DNA from: an uncultured Croceitalea sp.
GTDB lineage: Bacteria > Bacteroidota > Bacteroidia > Flavobacteriales > Flavobacteriaceae
Length of the DNA: 64,000 nucleotides
NCBI GenBank assembly: GCA_947495075.1
Contig: CANLXH010000002.1
Location: forward strand, 248,001 to 312,000
Direction of reading: 5' to 3'
Shown: piece by piece, positions 61,170-64,000 of the stretch
How the letters are laid out: every line of letters begins with the position of its first letter
How positions within the stretch are numbered: the stretch's first letter is position 1
Position numbers and translations under genes: made by a program
Notes under the pieces: generated by a model
Databases searched by the model: none
Told to the model about the DNA's origin: nothing
The model's input: only the letters and a program-made list of their open reading frames with translations

Positions 61170-61645
61170 AAATTCTTTATAAATCTGTTTATTCCTGCTT
61201 CATCTAATTGTACTACATCCCAATCACGCATTACATTTGCTCCCTTAGCTTCATAAAACTTAATTGCCGGTTCATTCCAATCCAATACTTCCCAACTAAT
61301 TCTTTTAACGCCAAGCCCATGACCATATTTTACAACTTCGGTCAATAAAGACGAACCTAATCCACTACCGCGCATTTTTTTAGTTACTATTAAATCCTCT
61401 AAATGTAAAACTGGACCTTTCCAAGTAGAGTATCTTGGGTAAATCAAGGCAATACCAACAATTTTATTTTCTGCTTCTGCAACAAAACAATGAAATAGCG
61501 GTTGTTTACCAAACCCATCCCTAATCAAATCTTCTTTAGTAATTGCTACAGCATCAGCTTCTTTCTCAAATTTAGCAAGTTCATTAATCAGTCCCAATAC
61601 TTGAGACATATCTTCTTTTACGGATTCTCTAATAGTAAAATTCAT
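61166..61645 (-). CDS. GNAT acetyltransferase (diamine/spermidine acetyltransferase-like)
   Basis: 159 residues. GNAT motifs are LHLEDLIVTKKMRGSGLGSSLLTEV (acetyl-CoA loop RGSGLG) and SWEVLDWNEPAIKFYEAKGA. The N-terminal IRESVKEDMSQVLGLINELAKFEKEAD is like eukaryotic-type SAT enzymes. The amine substrate is unproven. Stop and start overlap (ATGA) with aspartate kinase, so the two are co-translated. Confidence 0.88.
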   Translation of the reverse strand: MNFTIRESVKEDMSQVLGLINELAKFEKEADAVAITKEDLIRDGFGKQPLFHCFVAEAENKIVGIALIYPRYSTWKGPVLHLEDLIVTKKMRGSGLGSSLLTEVVKYGHGLGVKRISWEVLDWNEPAIKFYEAKGANVMRDWDVVQLDEAGINRFIKNL

Positions 61646-61759
61646 AGTTGTTACAAATAAAACAATTAGTTATAATACAAAACAACAATACTTTAACGAA
61701 ATCGTTGTAGTATCACAAAATGAGCGATATTTGTTGCCGATTAAAACACAAACTTATTA

Positions 61760-62758
61760 ATGGATAAAAAAAATAAGACCCTAGGCGAATTTATCATTGA
61801 AAATCAATCAGAGTTTCAATATTCAACTGGCGAACTTTCAAAACTAATCAATGCTATTAGATTAGCTGCCAAGGTAGTTAATCATGAGGTTAACAAAGCT
61901 GGTTTGATAGATATTTTGGGAGAAGCAGGGGACACTAATGTTCAAGGTGAAGATCAGCAAAAATTAGATGTTCTTGCCAATGAAAAATTTATTCAAGCTT
62001 TAAGAAAGCGAGAGATTGTTTGTGGAATTGCTTCTGAGGAAGAAGATGATTTTATTACCATTAATAGCCAAGATGAAAATCACCAAAATAAATATGTTGT
62101 TTTAATTGACCCTTTAGATGGTTCATCTAATATCGATGTAAATGTTTCGGTTGGGACGATTTTCTCTATATACAGAAGAATAACCCCAGTAGGAACACCA
62201 GTTACATTAGAAGATTTTCTACAGCCTGGTAAAAATCAGGTTGCTGCAGGTTATGTAGTTTATGGTACATCTACTATGTTAGTTTACACTACCGGGCATG
62301 GTGTAAATGGATTTACTCTAAACCCTGCTATTGGTACTTTTTATCTATCTCACCCTAATATGGAGTTTCCAGAAACTGGTAAAATATATTCAGTTAACGA
62401 AGGAAATTATGTTCATTTCCCACAAGGAGTTAAAAACTATATCAAATATTGCCAAGAAGAAGAGGGGGATAGACCCTATACTTCAAGATATATTGGTTCT
62501 TTAGTATCCGATTTTCATAGAAATATGATTAAAGGTGGAATATACATGTATCCAAAGAGCAGTAAAGCTTCAAATGGAAAGCTTCGTCTTCTATATGAAT
62601 GTAACCCCATGGCGCTTATTGCAGAACAAGCTAATGGCAAAGCAAGCAACGGCAATCAAAGGATACTAGACATTCAGCCTTCAGAATTACATGAACGTGT
62701 TCCTTTTTTCTGTGGTAGCAAAAAGATGGTAGAAAAAGCTGAAGAGTTTATGAAGTAG
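61760..62758 (+). CDS. fbp: Class I fructose-1,6-bisphosphatase
   Basis: 332 residues. It hydrolyses fructose 1,6-bisphosphate in gluconeogenesis. The metal site is clear in [11 protein letters not shown] and [24 protein letters not shown]. The substrate site shows [22 protein letters not shown], and [17 protein letters not shown] lies near the C-terminus. Length is normal. Its stop is 6 bp from the convergent TerB-like gene. Confidence 0.96.
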   Translation: MDKKNKTLGEFIIENQSEFQYSTGELSKLINAIRLAAKVVNHEVNKAGLIDILGEAGDTNVQGEDQQKLDVLANEKFIQALRKREIVCGIASEEEDDFITINSQDENHQNKYVVLIDPLDGSSNIDVNVSVGTIFSIYRRITPVGTPVTLEDFLQPGKNQVAAGYVVYGTSTMLVYTTGHGVNGFTLNPAIGTFYLSHPNMEFPETGKIYSVNEGNYVHFPQGVKNYIKYCQEEEGDRPYTSRYIGSLVSDFHRNMIKGGIYMYPKSSKASNGKLRLLYECNPMALIAEQANGKASNGNQRILDIQPSELHERVPFFCGSKKMVEKAEEFMK

Positions 62759-62764
62759 GCAGTC

Positions 62765-63187
62765 CTATTTATTTATTAAGCTATAATAATCCTCAAAAGC
62801 AATCTTACCGGTAAAAATTGCAATAGATTTTTCTATAATATCATCAGCCGTTTTGGTTGGAAAACCTAAACCTACCGCATATTTTTCGACCATGATACGC
62901 TCTTCTTCATCAATCACATTATCAGAAAAGATAATTTGAAAAAACTCAAAAAGTCTTTTGAAGCGTTTTTCACCACTATGAGGAGTTTCAATAGGATATT
63001 TATTCTCCTTTTTCATAATTTCTTTATACTCTGCATCAGTAATATTCAACTTAAAAGCAAATTTATCTAGTATTGCTTTTTCCTGCGAATTTAATTCTCC
63101 ATCCACTGCTGCTAGACTCGCAAGCGTTGCAAAGTGAGCTAAATTCTTTCTATGACCTCCGTTTTCGTATAAATCTAAAATTGGCAT
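62765..63187 (-). CDS. TerB-like (tellurite resistance) family protein
   Basis: 140 residues, all helical and cytoplasmic. The TerB pattern is visible in FATLASLAAVDGELNSQEKAILDKFAFKLNI and FSDNVIDEEERIMVEKYAVGLGF, with paired acidic loops (DGELN, DNVIDEEE) that could bind metal. It is a stand-alone gene without other ter genes, so its role is uncertain; tellurite resistance should not be assumed. Confidence 0.85.
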   Translation of the reverse strand: MPILDLYENGGHRKNLAHFATLASLAAVDGELNSQEKAILDKFAFKLNITDAEYKEIMKKENKYPIETPHSGEKRFKRLFEFFQIIFSDNVIDEEERIMVEKYAVGLGFPTKTADDIIEKSIAIFTGKIAFEDYYSLINK

Positions 63188-63361
63188 GCGTTAAAATTTG
63201 TAGCGCAAATATAATTTTAAACTAGAAGAATAGCACGTTATTCCCAGAAAGAAATTTGTAAATTCACTTTGCTATGAAATGAGCCATATATTTTTCACAC
63301 TCAAAACAAAATATTGAATGGCGAATTACATCTGACCGATTACAAAATATTATTTGAACAG

Positions 63362-64000
63362 ATGAAAACACCACTTTTACAATTCACATCTAGAGGTATA
63401 TATTGTGAAGAAGCCAGAGTTTATCTCGATCCTTGGAAACCCGTAGATAAAGCTATAATCTCACATGGTCACGCAGATCATAGTCGATGGGGACATAAAC
63501 AATACATTACACATCATCGTAACGTTCCCATTATAAAACACCGCCTTGGAGATGTGATTATCACTAGTAAAGAGTGGGGAGAGACTTTTAGTATTAACGG
63601 AGTAAAATTCAGTTTACACCCCGCAGGACATATCATTGGATCTTCACAAATACGAGTGGAATATAAAGGAGAAGTTTGGGTCTTTACAGGCGATTATAAA
63701 TTAGAGGACGACGGTGTTGCTACACCTTATGAAAATATCAAATGCCATACGTTCATTACAGAATGTACTTTTGGGTTACCTGCTTTTCTATGGACACCAC
63801 AGAAAGAGGTTTTTAACGATATTAATAATTGGTGGGCAGAGAATAAAGCAAACGGGCAAACTTCCATATTATTTGGATATTCTTTAGGAAAGGCTCAACG
63901 CCTTTTAAAACATTTAGATCCAAGCATAGGCAAAATCTATACCCATGGGGCCGTTGAAAATATGACCGAGGTACTCCGCTCTTTGGTAGCTTTCCCAAAA
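63362..64000 (+). CDS. Ligase-associated DNA exonuclease, metallo-beta-lactamase fold (partial, 3' end outside window)
   Basis: The plus strand from ATG 63362 is open to the window edge (213 codons), reading MKTPLLQFTSRGIYCEEARVYLDPWKPVDKAIISHGHADHSRWG. SHGHADH is the HxHxDH metal motif of the MBL fold, and PAGHIIGSSQIRVEY, FTGDYK and FITECTFGLP follow the beta-CASP pattern. This matches the exonuclease usually encoded next to an ATP-dependent DNA ligase and an Lhr-type helicase in a DNA-repair cluster; those genes are presumably just beyond the window. Active in double-strand break or end processing, by family. Confidence 0.88.
   Translation, partial: MKTPLLQFTSRGIYCEEARVYLDPWKPVDKAIISHGHADHSRWGHKQYITHHRNVPIIKHRLGDVIITSKEWGETFSINGVKFSLHPAGHIIGSSQIRVEYKGEVWVFTGDYKLEDDGVATPYENIKCHTFITECTFGLPAFLWTPQKEVFNDINNWWAENKANGQTSILFGYSLGKAQRLLKHLDPSIGKIYTHGAVENMTEVLRSLVAFPK

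Noticed and set aside
62765-63187. Tellurite-resistance operon
   Set aside because: Only a lone TerB-like gene is present; no terC, terD or terZ homologues are in the window.

Overview
The window is AT-rich bacterial DNA from a member of the Bacteroidota, almost certainly the Flavobacteriaceae. The signs are a type IX secretion (T9SS) C-terminal sorting domain, TAnnTTTG-type promoter -7 boxes, DUF4286 and DUF4199 proteins, a flavobacterial-style N-terminal extension on peptidyl-tRNA hydrolase, an OlsF-like fused acyltransferase and 7TM-AraC style regulators. The genus cannot be fixed from sequence alone.

Positions 1-23200 hold one large envelope transport locus. On the minus strand, in transcription order, are a TolC-like outer membrane protein, a HlyD/RND-type adaptor, a MacB/LolD-type ATPase, and then seven paralogous ~800-residue FtsX/MacB-type permeases. 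The seventh runs off the left edge. One DUF2807 protein sits among them, as does the decayed 3' tail of a second DUF2807 copy. Divergently transcribed is a two-gene NtrC-type response regulator and histidine kinase pair. Before three transcription units (the TolC gene and two internal permeases) lie paired 18-bp inverted repeats exactly 22 bp apart, each followed by a TGGCAT box resembling a sigma-54 -24 element. These point to one autonomous sigma-54-type regulon.

Positions 23200-34010 are housekeeping: tRNA-Leu(CAA), prs, rplY, pth, a secreted reprolysin-like metalloprotease with a partner lipoprotein, ribF, an HTTM membrane protein and serS.

Positions 34080-46730 are the accessory region and the most unusual part. 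Six gene units are separated by 200-560 bp non-coding elements. Each unit starts just after CG|TT, and its first ~6-12 bases are the reverse complement of the bases at its far end, as in integron cassettes. The separators are far larger than ordinary attC sites. They carry up to three nested foldable modules, including a ~279-nt multibranched module whose stems change by paired substitutions between copies. No integrase is in the window. The cargo is two serine hydrolases, a RibD-type reductase, AraC, Rrf2 and ArsR regulators, an alpha/beta hydrolase, two DoxX-like membrane proteins, an SRPBCC protein, a zinc-ribbon protein and a SnoaL-like protein. The Rrf2 and ArsR units carry recognisable operators.

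Positions 46800-64000 return to chromosomal core genes: a TPR protein, DUF4286, rsmA, mgtE, a cupin, a D-2-hydroxyacid dehydrogenase, a small LuxR/DUF4199/DUF1801/VOC group, a TM2 protein, and an arsenic-type group (ArsR, DUF6428-like, GNAT, ArsC-like) without an efflux pump. After these come a carboxypeptidase-regulatory-domain protein, an OlsF-like acyltransferase, aspartate kinase, GNAT, fructose-1,6-bisphosphatase, a TerB-like protein and a partial ligase-associated exonuclease.
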